Shown here: positions 44,129 through 52,722 of the stretch, in pieces | Position numbering within the stretch: the first letter of the stretch is position 1 | Layout: each line of letters opens with the position of its first letter | NCBI RefSeq assembly: GCF_028610675.1 | Contig: NZ_JAQQWS010000001.1 | Location: forward strand, 930,001-994,000 | DNA from: Alkalihalobacillus pseudalcaliphilus | GTDB lineage: Bacteria; Bacillota; Bacilli; Bacillales; Bacillaceae_D | Direction of reading: 5' to 3' | Length of the DNA stretch: 64,000 nt | The notes under the pieces: model-generated | The model's input: only the letters and a program-made list of their open reading frames with translations | The model's database searches: none | Told to the model about the DNA's origin: nothing | Translations under genes and position numbers: made by a program

Positions 44129-45349
44129 TTAAGAAAATAACCGTCCCCATGTTACAGGGCCTACTTTGCCATCGACAGCTATTCTTTCCTTTCTTTGAAA
44201 ATCTCGAACCGCTCGCTCCGTATTTGGTCCAAAAATGCCGTCTGCGGTTACCCCTATTTTCCTTTGAACAGCACGCACATCCTCGCCCCTCATATTAGGG
44301 CTTCTCAGTGTTAATAATCGTGTATATTTAGGCGTCGCTGGTTGCGCCGGCTTCGGATTATCAATCGCCGTCCATGTCTTTGGACCAACTATACCATCTG
44401 CGGTTAAGCCTTGAGCTCGCTGAAAGGTACGTACTCTTTGCTCGGTCGCCGGACCAAAAATACCGTCAGCAGTCGCTCCAGTTGCTCTTTGAACGACTCT
44501 AACATCATCGCCACGCATCATAGGTGTTGTATTTCTTAGTGTCCTTCTCTCGGTCCCTCCACCAGATGTCGGAGGTGGCACCGGTGGGGGTGCTGGCTGC
44601 TCTTCTAACGCGGCAAGTGCCCTTTCTAAAGCCTTAAAGGTTTGCTCTCCGACGATACCATCAACGGCAATCCCTTGTTTTTGTTGAAATGACCGAACCG
44701 CACTTTCTGTCTCTGCACCAAAATCCCCATCTGCTCCAAAACGTGGCAATACTTCACCTAACTTCAACAAGTCTTGCTGCAGTTGACGTACAGCATTACC
44801 CTTGCTCCCTCTTCTTAAAATAGTGGCCCCAATTTGTTCACCACCAACGTCAGGTCTAACAATCAAATCGACTTCCTGTGCTTGTCGCACCTGTCCTATA
44901 AAAGTTGACCAATCTTTCAAAAGAGTAGCTGGACAGTTTTTCCCCGTCCAATGTTGATGGGGAACTACTCGGTCAATCGGGATTTGATGGGCCCCCATCA
45001 AAAACCGAATTAATGTGATGGCATGTTCCCTTGCTTTAGCAAATTGACCATCGCTATTCACACAGATTTCTATACCAATAGACTCTCGATTTCCTTGACC
45101 TGTGCCCCCATCCCCTGCATGCCACCCAATCTCATTGGTTGGTAGGTGTTGGTAAATAATTTGTTCATCATCAACCGTATAATGCCAACTTACTGATGTG
45201 GATGGATTCTTTACATATGCAGCATGCATACGTGCATTTGCACCATTTCTTCTATTTGCGGTCTCATGGACAGTGATGAAGCGAGCATTCATCCTTGTAC
45301 CAGGACGATTGCGATTACTTGTCGGGATAAAGTCCTGTCTAATTTCCAT
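44129..45349 (-). CDS. N-acetylmuramoyl-L-alanine amidase with three peptidoglycan-binding domains
   Basis: A 406-aa cell-wall hydrolase. Residues 1-150 form an amidase_2 (T7 lysozyme-like) domain with the zinc ligands in FITVHETANRR and HQHWTGKNCPA. Three PG_binding_1 units follow, each with the signature (A/V)DGIFGP or DGDFG, near residues 175, 280 and 350, joined by Pro-rich linkers. There is no signal peptide, as in phage endolysins and sporulation-type mother-cell amidases, so release may need lysis or another route. TAAGGAGG precedes the ATG. Neither holin nor other phage genes lie nearby. Confidence 0.9.
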   Translation of the reverse strand: MEIRQDFIPTSNRNRPGTRMNARFITVHETANRRNGANARMHAAYVKNPSTSVSWHYTVDDEQIIYQHLPTNEIGWHAGDGGTGQGNRESIGIEICVNSDGQFAKAREHAITLIRFLMGAHQIPIDRVVPHQHWTGKNCPATLLKDWSTFIGQVRQAQEVDLIVRPDVGGEQIGATILRRGSKGNAVRQLQQDLLKLGEVLPRFGADGDFGAETESAVRSFQQKQGIAVDGIVGEQTFKALERALAALEEQPAPPPVPPPTSGGGTERRTLRNTTPMMRGDDVRVVQRATGATADGIFGPATEQRVRTFQRAQGLTADGIVGPKTWTAIDNPKPAQPATPKYTRLLTLRSPNMRGEDVRAVQRKIGVTADGIFGPNTERAVRDFQRKERIAVDGKVGPVTWGRLFS

Positions 45350-45672
45350 ACTTATTCCTCCTTAACTAAAGATTTCCTGATATGATTACACATCGCCTTT
45401 GTCTTCATGACTTCAAGCGACCTACTAACACTGTATGTCTACTTCATAAAAAAGCTTAGGACAAACAGGAATTTTTTCGTTATTTACTAAATCGAAATCA
45501 ATATCGTGAATGGGGAATGCTTTTGTATGTTTTGAAAAGACCTTTTCAATTATTTTCTTTATCTCCCTGCTGCAACCCTGTTATAAATTCCACTTTTTCT
45601 CATTGCATAACGAACATATTTTCGCATATAATACAAATACGAACATAAGTTCTATGAAAGGGAGGGGTTAAA
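45350..45672 (+). promoter_or_regulatory. SOS-type promoter region with two LexA boxes before uvrX
   Basis: CGAACATATTTTCG (45611-45624) and CGAACATAAGTTCT (45640-45653) match the Bacillus Din box CGAAC-N4-GTTYG with one or two deviations. They flank TATAAT (45627-45632), which has a TTGCAT -35 box (45603-45608) at 18 bases. LexA bound here would block the promoter. The rest of the 323-base gap shows no other feature. Confidence 0.85.
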
Positions 45673-46902
45673 ATGAGGGTTATTTTTTTGATTGATATGC
45701 AATCCTTTTATGCATCGATCGAAAAGACACGCTACCCCGAGCAACGTGACAAACCACTTGTCGTATCGGGTGACCCAGCACGGCGTAGTGGCGTTATCCT
45801 CGCCGCCTGTCCGATTGCCAAATCCTACGGCATTCAAAACGCAGAACGCTTGTGGGAGGCCGAACAGAAGTGTAAAAATTTATTGATTGTACGCCCACGT
45901 ATGCAGGACTATGTGGAAGCCTCAATCCAAATAACAGAAATTTTAAAGCAATATACAGACCTCGTCGAGCCATTTTCAATTGATGAACAGTTTTTAGATA
46001 TCACAGGGAGTCAGCGGCTGTTTGGCACACCGCACCAAATCGCTCAAAAGATTCAAAAACACATTTGGGATCACATGCGTGTACGTGCTCGTATTGGTAT
46101 CGGTGAGAACAAAGTGCTAGCAAAGATGGCTTGTGACTTATTCGCCAAAAAAAACAAAGATGGGATTTACTGGTTAAAGCAAGACCAACTCGAACAAACC
46201 CTATGGCCACTACCTATTGAAAAGCTTTACGGCATCGGTCGACAACGCCTTAAACATTTTCGCAATATGGGGATTCGTACGATTGGTCAATTTGCTCATA
46301 CCCCCCTTGAGCACTTCAAGAAAAAATGGGGGATACCAGGTCACGTTCTTTGGATGACAGCCCACGGCATCGACTATTCGCCCGTCACCACACGTTCACA
46401 TGATGGGCAAAAGGCAATTGGTCACGGTATGACTTTGCCACGTGATTATGACAATCTCACAGATATTCGAGTTGTTTTACTCGAACTTTGTGAAGAGGTA
46501 TGTAGACGAGCACGCTCAAAGGGCGTTCAAGGTGAAACTGTGAGCCTCAGTATTTCTGGTGCAAGTTATGAGCTCCCACAAGGTTTCCACCGCCAACTTA
46601 AAATCGAGCAAGCGACCAATATAACCTTAGAACTTTTCCACGCCGCTTGCCAGCTATTAGAGCGCTTTTGGCAGAACTATCCGATTCGTCGCCTAGCCGT
46701 CTCGCTCTCGTCTCTTTCAAGCGATCAAGAAATTCAATTAAGCCTTTTCGAACAAAATCGCGATCGGTTGTTAAAAATCGGGTATACCATGGACAAAATC
46801 AACAATCGTTACGGAAAAACGACATTAATGCGTGCAACCTCGTTTCTCTCTGCAAGCCAAGCAAAGGATCGAGCCGCTAAAATTGGAGGACATTACCGAT
46901 GA
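45673..46902 (+). CDS. uvrX: Y-family DNA polymerase, UvrX/YqjW type
   Basis: A 409-aa lesion-bypass polymerase of the UmuC/DinB superfamily. IDMQSFYASIE carries the first metal aspartate and SIDEQFLDITGS the catalytic acidic pair; RARIGIGENKVLAKMAC and the GIGRQRLKHFRNMGI helix-hairpin-helix follow. The motif QLSLF near residue 358 fits a sliding-clamp binding site. GGGAGGGG precedes the ATG. Two LexA boxes lie upstream and yolD follows with a 4-base overlap, the usual SOS-linked pair (yqjW-yqjX in B. subtilis, uvrX-yolD on SP-beta). Confidence 0.93.
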   Translation: MRVIFLIDMQSFYASIEKTRYPEQRDKPLVVSGDPARRSGVILAACPIAKSYGIQNAERLWEAEQKCKNLLIVRPRMQDYVEASIQITEILKQYTDLVEPFSIDEQFLDITGSQRLFGTPHQIAQKIQKHIWDHMRVRARIGIGENKVLAKMACDLFAKKNKDGIYWLKQDQLEQTLWPLPIEKLYGIGRQRLKHFRNMGIRTIGQFAHTPLEHFKKKWGIPGHVLWMTAHGIDYSPVTTRSHDGQKAIGHGMTLPRDYDNLTDIRVVLLELCEEVCRRARSKGVQGETVSLSISGASYELPQGFHRQLKIEQATNITLELFHAACQLLERFWQNYPIRRLAVSLSSLSSDQEIQLSLFEQNRDRLLKIGYTMDKINNRYGKTTLMRATSFLSASQAKDRAAKIGGHYR

Positions 46903-47237
46903 GTGAACATTTAAAGAGAGGTAATTTATTATGGGAAGGAAGCCGAATGTTTTTACCTGAGCATAAAGAAGCCTTACTTGAGCTAAAAGAAAAAGAGAAG
47001 CGACAAGTAAAGCCTGAACTTGATGATCAAGCCTATCACGAAATGGGGATGTACCTTTTAACCGCTCTTAACTATACAATGCCTGTACGTATCCACTATT
47101 GGGAACAGCATCGTATGAAAAAAACAGAAGGACTTATTGCCCATGTAGATGAATGGAACAAGCACATTCATCTAGAGACCAATCAACATAAGCAGCGCAT
47201 TCCTTTCCACGCTTTAACCGAAGTCGAATTTTTATAG
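46899..47237 (+). CDS. yqjX: YolD-like family protein
   Basis: A 112-aa protein of the YolD family, with RGNLLWEGSRMFLPEHKEAL and a small beta-barrel-like C-terminal part (EGLIAHVDEWNKHIHL). Such proteins almost always accompany UvrX-type polymerases and are thought to act as their small accessory subunit, in the way UmuD does for UmuC; this is not proven. It overlaps uvrX (ATGA), so the two are co-translated and under SOS control. Confidence 0.88.
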   Translation: MSEHLKRGNLLWEGSRMFLPEHKEALLELKEKEKRQVKPELDDQAYHEMGMYLLTALNYTMPVRIHYWEQHRMKKTEGLIAHVDEWNKHIHLETNQHKQRIPFHALTEVEFL

Positions 47238-47287
47238 TTTTAGAAAACTCCTCACTAAGCTCAGCATTCAAGAATCTTGATATTTTA

Positions 47288-47329
47288 TTGAAAAACGATA
47301 AATAACAAGTTATACTAGATAAAACTAGT
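47288..47329 (+). promoter_or_regulatory. Promoter and palindromic operator of the DUF2975/HTH pair
   Basis: TTGAAA (47288-47293), 17 bases and TATACT (47311-47316) form a near-consensus promoter. The palindrome ACTAG-N6-CTAGT (47314-47329) starts in the -10 box and reaches the start point, a good candidate for autorepression by the HTH protein. Confidence 0.65.
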
Positions 47330-47346
47330 TTGGTGAGGTGTTTGAC

Positions 47347-47823
47347 TTGCAACATGTATCAACACAGCTACTAAAAGTAGCCATCATTGGTATCGCACTT
47401 ATCATAGCTGTTCTTGGCGTTTTTTGGCTACCGTGGCAAGCCAACTCGCTTGGTCACGTATACCCTGAATTTTTATATTTGCAATATCCACTATTAATAG
47501 GTGTTTATGCGACGATGATTCCATTTTTTATCGCTTTGTATTATGCCTATCAAATTGTTCGTTACATAGACAAAGGGCATTCCTTTACGAAGCCACCAGC
47601 AAACTATTTAAATTATATTAAATACTGTGCTTTTACTGTATGTATTCTTTATTTAGCAGGGCTCATCACATTAGTATCCCAAGGTGCAGGTAATCTCGCG
47701 GTTTGGCTAGTCACACTCATTATTGCCTTCTCCTCTTTTATCATTGCTATCTTCGCCTCTGTTTTACGTGAACTTCTGAACAAGGCCATTTATATTCAAA
47801 ATGAAAATGATTTAACGGTTTGA
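47347..47823 (+). CDS. DUF2975 domain membrane protein
   Basis: A 158-aa protein with four membrane helices (VAIIGIALIIAVLGVFWLPW, LLIGVYATMIPFFIALYYAY, YCAFTVCILYLAGLITLV, LVTLIIAFSSFIIAIFASVL) of the DUF2975 family. The function is unknown; family members are nearly always paired with a small HTH gene, as here. The TTG at 47347 lies 6 bases after GAGGTG; the GTG at 47338 is part of that site. Confidence 0.85.
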   Translation: MQHVSTQLLKVAIIGIALIIAVLGVFWLPWQANSLGHVYPEFLYLQYPLLIGVYATMIPFFIALYYAYQIVRYIDKGHSFTKPPANYLNYIKYCAFTVCILYLAGLITLVSQGAGNLAVWLVTLIIAFSSFIIAIFASVLRELLNKAIYIQNENDLTV

Positions 47824-47837
47824 GGTGAGATGAGAAT

Positions 47838-48059
47838 ATGGCCATTATTGTAAATGTCGATGTCATGCTAGCAAAAAGAAAAATGAGTGTAACGGAGCTA
47901 TCTGAAAGAGTTGGAATCACCATGGCAAACATGTCCATTTTAAAAACCGGCAAAGCAAAAGCGGTACGATTTTCAACCTTGGAAGCAATCTGTGAAGCAC
48001 TCAATTGTCAGCCAGGCGATATATTAGAATACCGACCTGACGAAGAAACAAATAAATGA
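47838..48059 (+). CDS. Small Cro/CI-type HTH regulator (YozG-like)
   Basis: A 73-aa single-domain HTH protein: VDVMLAKRKMSVTELSERVG, then ITMANMSILKTGKAKAVRFS with the recognition helix, and TLEAICEALNCQPGDILEY. It follows the DUF2975 gene by 14 bases with GAGGTGAGATGAG upstream. The pair probably forms a membrane-signal/regulator unit; the target is likely its own promoter. Confidence 0.9.
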   Translation: MAIIVNVDVMLAKRKMSVTELSERVGITMANMSILKTGKAKAVRFSTLEAICEALNCQPGDILEYRPDEETNK

Positions 48060-48060
48060 A

Positions 48061-48097
48061 AAAATGCCCCTCTCCTTTTAGATGAGGGGCATTTTTA
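48061..48097 (+). terminator. Terminator after the HTH gene
   Basis: AAAAATGCCCCTC (48061-48073) is exactly complementary to GAGGGGCATTTTT (48085-48097). Confidence 0.92.
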
Positions 48098-48139
48098 AGT
48101 TGCCTATTAAGGAGGACATTGACGCGACGTATGTTTATG

Positions 48140-48292
48140 GACAAGACACTCGGTCTCTTTTCTTCGACTCATTGCCCCGTACTTCCATTTGCTCGGCATT
48201 GAACACTCTTTTTCCGGCTTCATTGCCGCGTATTTCCGTTTACTCCGCATTGAACTCTCTTTTCCCACACTTGCCGCGTATTTCCCATTTAT
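48140..48292 (+). repeat. Degenerate tandem array, about three units of 51 bp
   Basis: CTCGGCATTGAAC at about 48190 recurs as CTCCGCATTGAAC 51 bases later, and GCGTATTTCC recurs at the same spacing; a more worn unit precedes them. Units fold as CGGCATTGAA / TTCATTGCCG (one mismatch) around a 15-base loop. GCGTATTTCCGTTT resembles GCGTATTTTCGTTTTC of the array at 14561. The gap 48098-48362 holds no gene. Confidence 0.75.
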
Positions 48293-48362
48293 AGCACATA
48301 AAAATGCCTCTATCCCTCAACTCTTGCTACAAAGAGTATTAACATCTCGACACGTATGTCTG

Positions 48363-49910
48363 TCAAAGTGGTATATTGCCATGCTTTCTAATCGGTCTGC
48401 TTTCTTGTTTATTTTTTAGTAATCCTAAGGCCTCTATGACCTTAGCTCTTGTTTCTCTTGGGTCAATTACATCATCGACCATACCATAAGCAGCAGCGAC
48501 ATAGGGATTCGCAAAATGCTGCTTATATTCAGTGATTTTTTGCTTACGTGTAGCCTCTGGGTTGCTACTTTCTTGAATATCGTGTGCAAATATAATCGAT
48601 GTTGCCGCCTCTGGTCCCATCACAGCAATCTCAGCACTTGGCCAGGCGAACACATAGTCTGCTCCCATTGCTTTGGAATTAAGGGCTACATAAGCACCAC
48701 CGTATGCTTTACGCAAAATAATCGTAATTTTGGGTACCGTTGCCTCAGCGAAGGCATACAAAATCTTGGCCCCATGACGAATAATGCCAGCATGTTCTTG
48801 GTCAATCCCCGGAAAGAAACCACTAACATCTTCTAAAATGAGCAGAGGAATACGGAAAGCATCACAAAAACGAACAAAACGAGCGAGCTTATCTGACGCA
48901 TCTAAATCTAAGCTACCGGCCATCACCTTAGGCTGATTAGCCACAATTCCAACACTTTCCCCTGCTAGCTTAGCAAAACCAATCACAATATTGGGAGCGA
49001 AATCGCCCTGCACTTCCATAAAATCACGTTGATCCACGAACGTTTCAATCACATGGCGAACATCGTACACCTTGGTCGATTCACTTGGCACAAGTTCCAA
49101 TAACTCTTCACAAGCCCCCGATTGATCAAGCACGTCATCTAGCGGTTCAGAATGATTTTCGGCATCATTATCCGGAAGAAAGAACAACAAACGTCGTACT
49201 TGTTCAAATAACTCTTGCTCCGTTTTGGCAGTGAAATGAGCACAGCCACTTCTAGAGGCATGCATGTGTGCACCGCCAAGTTCCTCTGCCGAAACCGTTT
49301 CCCCTGTTACGGTTTCGATCACCTTAGGACCCGTAATAAACATTTGGCTTATACCTTCGACCATAAAAACAAAATCTGTTAAGGCCGGGGAATATACCGC
49401 TCCTCCAGCACAAGGTCCCAAAATCATCGAAATTTGCGGAATCACCCCCGAATAGGTGGCGTTTCGATAAAAAAGCTGACCATAACCATCAAGAGCAAGA
49501 ACGCCCTCTTGAATTCTGGCACCCCCAGAATCATTTAAACCAATTATAGGAGCATCCGCTTTTACTGCCGCATCCATTAATTGAGCGATTTTTAAAGCAT
49601 GCATTTCGCCTAAGGTGCCTCCAAACACAGTAAAATCGTGGGCAAAGGCAAACACACGCCTGCCCCTCACCCGACCATACCCTGTAATCACGCCATCTCC
49701 AACAATCCGCTTCTCCGATAAATTAAACTGCTCAGACCGGTGTGATATAAATTGATTGGTCTCCACAAATGAGTCCTTATCAAATAAAAGCTCCAGTCTT
49801 TCCCGAGCTAAAAGCTTACCCCTGGCATGTTGTGTCTCTTTTTTGATACGACCGCCAGCAACCTTGACTTGTTCAACACGATTCTTTAACTCCTTAAGCT
49901 CCTCACGCAT
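48363..49910 (-). CDS. Acyl-CoA carboxylase carboxyltransferase subunit (YqjD type)
   Basis: A 515-aa carboxyltransferase of the propionyl-CoA carboxylase beta / methylmalonyl-CoA decarboxylase alpha family. The N-half has NDSGGARIQEGV and ILGPCAGGAVYSPALTDF, the C-half EDVSGFFPG and RKAYGGAYVALNSK. It transfers CO2 between biotin and an acyl-CoA, most likely propionyl-CoA because a methylmalonyl-CoA epimerase gene precedes it. Of two close ATG codons I prefer 49910, 9 bases after the G-rich site. A biotin carboxylase gene is not nearby. Confidence 0.92.
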   Translation of the reverse strand: MREELKELKNRVEQVKVAGGRIKKETQHARGKLLARERLELLFDKDSFVETNQFISHRSEQFNLSEKRIVGDGVITGYGRVRGRRVFAFAHDFTVFGGTLGEMHALKIAQLMDAAVKADAPIIGLNDSGGARIQEGVLALDGYGQLFYRNATYSGVIPQISMILGPCAGGAVYSPALTDFVFMVEGISQMFITGPKVIETVTGETVSAEELGGAHMHASRSGCAHFTAKTEQELFEQVRRLLFFLPDNDAENHSEPLDDVLDQSGACEELLELVPSESTKVYDVRHVIETFVDQRDFMEVQGDFAPNIVIGFAKLAGESVGIVANQPKVMAGSLDLDASDKLARFVRFCDAFRIPLLILEDVSGFFPGIDQEHAGIIRHGAKILYAFAEATVPKITIILRKAYGGAYVALNSKAMGADYVFAWPSAEIAVMGPEAATSIIFAHDIQESSNPEATRKQKITEYKQHFANPYVAAAYGMVDDVIDPRETRAKVIEALGLLKNKQESRPIRKHGNIPL

Positions 49911-49937
49911 CGGCATCCCCCACCTTGTGGCCCGTAC

Positions 49938-50333
49938 TCAACCTTCACATAGCTCAATCAATGTACCAAATGTAGCGTTTGGATGTACGAACTGAACCTT
50001 GCTACCTCCTGCCCCCTTTGTTATTCCGTTACCAATGAAATGAACGCCTGCTTTTTTTAATTCAGAGACTTCTAATGCTAGCTCATCCGTTTTAAAAGCA
50101 AGGTGATGAATACCCTCGCCCCTCTTTTTTATAAAACGTGCAATGGGACTCTCTTCACTTGTCGCTTCTAATAGCTCCAATCTGAAGTCACCTAGCTCAA
50201 AAAATGCGACCCGTACTTGCTGCTCTGATACGAACTCTGTGCCCATATAAGAAAAAGAAAAAACATCCCGATAAAGCATAATAGCTTCATTTAAGTCCGA
50301 GACCGCAATGGCGACATGATCGAACCTTTTCAT
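49938..50333 (-). CDS. mce: Methylmalonyl-CoA epimerase
   Basis: A 131-aa glyoxalase-fold protein with metal ligands in FDHVAIAVSD, GIHHLAFKTD and the terminal TLIELCE. It interconverts the two epimers of methylmalonyl-CoA. It lies between the carboxyltransferase and the biotin-carrier gene, which supports a propionate/odd-chain or branched amino-acid route. The mutase is not in the window. Confidence 0.92.
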   Translation of the reverse strand: MKRFDHVAIAVSDLNEAIMLYRDVFSFSYMGTEFVSEQQVRVAFFELGDFRLELLEATSEESPIARFIKKRGEGIHHLAFKTDELALEVSELKKAGVHFIGNGITKGAGGSKVQFVHPNATFGTLIELCEG

Positions 50334-50359
50334 TACTTAACCATTCCTTTCTCTTCTGA

Positions 50360-51325
50360 CTATTCAGAGAGCGGCTTCACTAAAAATAAAGGCTGATGCT
50401 GCTTCACAAATTGTCCGTTTTCAACTAATACATCACAAATCTCACCTGAAATACCTGCTTCAACTTCATTAAACAGTTTCATTGCCTCAACAATACCAAC
50501 CACCGTAGAAGCTTCAATATTTTGCCCAACCGTCACAAAAGGCTGCTCGCCCGTGCCGGGGGCTTGATAGAAAGTACCCACCATCGGAGATTGAATCTCC
50601 AAAAGGGACAGCTTTGTTTGCTCCAGACTCAGCGTCCTATTCTTTCCCCCTTCGCTTACTCCCCCTAGCTTGTCACTAGTATACACATCGGCTGATTTTG
50701 GCATTCTTATTTGAACAGTTCTACGTTCAGGACGTTTTTGATTAGATTCAGACTCTGGCCGTCTTTTCAGCGTAGATTCTTCTTTTATCTGACGATCTAT
50801 GCACAAATAAAACGATTGATCCAATGCCTCAATTTTTAACTGTTCAAGATTTATATCCTTAAATAAACTCAAAAGCTCCTCCAGCTCTTCGACAGAAACA
50901 GGTGCTTCTCTTTGCCCCTCTGTCGATGTAACTAGTAACTTCAGTAGCGGCTGACCATATTCAATGATTTGCCCATTTTGAACTAAAATTTCAACAACCT
51001 CACCTGATAATGATGTGATAATCGGTTGTTCCAAATGCAAATGATCGATTCGACAGGTTCCAATTTGTTTTCCGGCTTCAAGCTTGTGCCCACTTTGCAC
51101 AAGTAAATTTGTCAAACGACCGACCTGCGCCGCGGTGACATACCTGTAATGGTCTTTTTCAAGAAAATCTGACTTCACCTCTACTGTTACTAAACCAGAA
51201 GCAAATGGCTCTTCCCCTTTTTTTACATCCAGTAAAAAAGGGCCGTGTTCAATCGATAAAGCATGTAAAAAAGGATGCTGCCGTAACATATGAAGATAGG
51301 ATGTAAGTAATGATCGTATATTCAA
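50360..51325 (-). CDS. Biotin carboxyl carrier fusion with a degenerate second biotinyl-like domain
   Basis: A 321-aa protein. Residues 245-321 form a biotinyl domain with the biotinylation motif EAMKLFNEV. Residues 60-130 look like a second biotinyl/lipoyl-like domain (RLTNLLVQSGHKLEAGKQIG, then SLSGEVVEILVQNGQIIEYG), but the place of EAMK reads RIDH, so the lysine is missing. Between them VEELEELLSLFKDINLEQLK resembles the N-terminal helix of AccB. The TTG start at 51325 has GGAGG 5 bases upstream. It is the first gene of the carboxylase cluster. Confidence 0.8.
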   Translation of the reverse strand: MNIRSLLTSYLHMLRQHPFLHALSIEHGPFLLDVKKGEEPFASGLVTVEVKSDFLEKDHYRYVTAAQVGRLTNLLVQSGHKLEAGKQIGTCRIDHLHLEQPIITSLSGEVVEILVQNGQIIEYGQPLLKLLVTSTEGQREAPVSVEELEELLSLFKDINLEQLKIEALDQSFYLCIDRQIKEESTLKRRPESESNQKRPERRTVQIRMPKSADVYTSDKLGGVSEGGKNRTLSLEQTKLSLLEIQSPMVGTFYQAPGTGEQPFVTVGQNIEASTVVGIVEAMKLFNEVEAGISGEICDVLVENGQFVKQHQPLFLVKPLSE

Positions 51326-51483
51326 ATATTCCTCCCCCTTAATAATCCCGAACCTATGTCAATCCTTGCTAAAAATATGCAGAAACAAGACGAGATATGC
51401 CCGAAACGCTCGTCTCAATTAGAATTAAGTCTACTGAATTGATTCCAAAAAGACGTACAGAAAATATAATATTTACATTACGC

Positions 51484-51516
51484 AAAAAAAGATACTTAAA
51501 CAAATGGTTAAGTATC
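51484..51516 (-). terminator. Terminator after the acyl-CoA dehydrogenase gene
   Basis: GATACTTAA (51491-51499) and TTAAGTATC (51508-51516) pair perfectly; on the minus strand seven T residues follow. It separates the hbd-acd pair from the carboxylase genes. Confidence 0.88.
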
Positions 51517-51579
51517 CCTTTACAGAATTATTTTTTGAATGAGTTTCTCGACTGAACGCTCACTCAGTAATGATCCCGA

Positions 51580-52722
51580 CTAATCCTCCAACAGGTGTTT
51601 GGCTATAATCATCCTTTGAATCTCATTTGTCCCTTCATAAATTTGTGTAGCCTTAGCGTCCCTGAAGAGTCTTTCAACTGGATAATCTTTCATGTAGCCA
51701 TAACCACCAAATATTTGAATAGCTTCCGTAGCTAACTTCATCGCTGTATCCGTCGCATAACGCTTCGCCATAGAAGCAAATTTCCCAGCTTTTTTCCCTT
51801 GTTGACGTAATAAGGCGGCTTGATACACCAGTAAGCGAGCGGCCTCAAGCTCTGTCGCCATATCAGCTAATTTAAAGGACACACCTTGATTCACAGAAAT
51901 AGGCTGACCAAATTGCTTTCTAGATTTAGAATAAGCAACAGCTGATGAAAGAGCGGCTTCCGCAATACCAAGTGCTTGAGCAGCAATGCCTATGCGACCA
52001 ACATCCAAGTTACCCATCGCAATTTTCCAACCATCACCTTCCTGACCAATCAAGTTTTCACACGGCACCTCTGCCTGATCAAAAATAAGCTCTGTCGTAT
52101 TCGAACCATGCAACCCAAGCTTTCGTTCCTTTTTGCCGACTTTAAAACCCGGTGTATCCTTTTCAACAATAAAAGCAGAAATACCGCCATTCCTTCCTTT
52201 GGTTGCATCGGTGATTGCAAAAGTTACATACGTATCGGCTACCCCACCATTCGTAATAAACACTTTACTGCCATTGAGAAAATATGAATCTCTTTTTTTA
52301 GTAGCCGTCGTTTTCATCGCACTCGCATCCGAGCCCGAGCTCGGTTCTGTTAAAGCAAATGCCCCTAAATATTCCCCCGTTGCAAGCTTACGAACAAAGT
52401 GCTCGCGCTGAAGATCATTACCGTAGTACAAAATCGGATTAGTTCCTACTGATGTGTGCACGGATAAAATGACACCAAGCGTCGCACTTACCTTCGAAAT
52501 TTCATGAATAGCAATAATATAAGAAAGAAAATCAGAACCTGCACCGTCCCATTTCGTTTCAATCGGAATACCCATCAACCCATATTGGCCCATCTTCTTC
52601 ACGACTTCTGATGGAAACTGGTCTGTCTCTTCCATTTTTTCAACGGCTGGTTGGATTTCATTTTGAGCAAAATCTCGTACCATTTCGCGAATTAATTGCT
52701 GCTCCTCTGTCCAATTAATCAT
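51580..52722 (-). CDS. Acyl-CoA dehydrogenase
   Basis: A 380-aa FAD enzyme: LGAFALTEPSSGSDASAMKT, GSKVFITNGGVADTYV, RKQFGQPISVNQGV and the catalytic-glutamate segment QIYEGTNEIQRMIIAKHLL. It catalyses the first oxidation step of short-chain or branched acyl-CoA. It overlaps the upstream 3-hydroxyacyl-CoA dehydrogenase gene by 8 bases. The terminator follows directly. Confidence 0.94.
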   Translation of the reverse strand: MINWTEEQQLIREMVRDFAQNEIQPAVEKMEETDQFPSEVVKKMGQYGLMGIPIETKWDGAGSDFLSYIIAIHEISKVSATLGVILSVHTSVGTNPILYYGNDLQREHFVRKLATGEYLGAFALTEPSSGSDASAMKTTATKKRDSYFLNGSKVFITNGGVADTYVTFAITDATKGRNGGISAFIVEKDTPGFKVGKKERKLGLHGSNTTELIFDQAEVPCENLIGQEGDGWKIAMGNLDVGRIGIAAQALGIAEAALSSAVAYSKSRKQFGQPISVNQGVSFKLADMATELEAARLLVYQAALLRQQGKKAGKFASMAKRYATDTAMKLATEAIQIFGGYGYMKDYPVERLFRDAKATQIYEGTNEIQRMIIAKHLLED

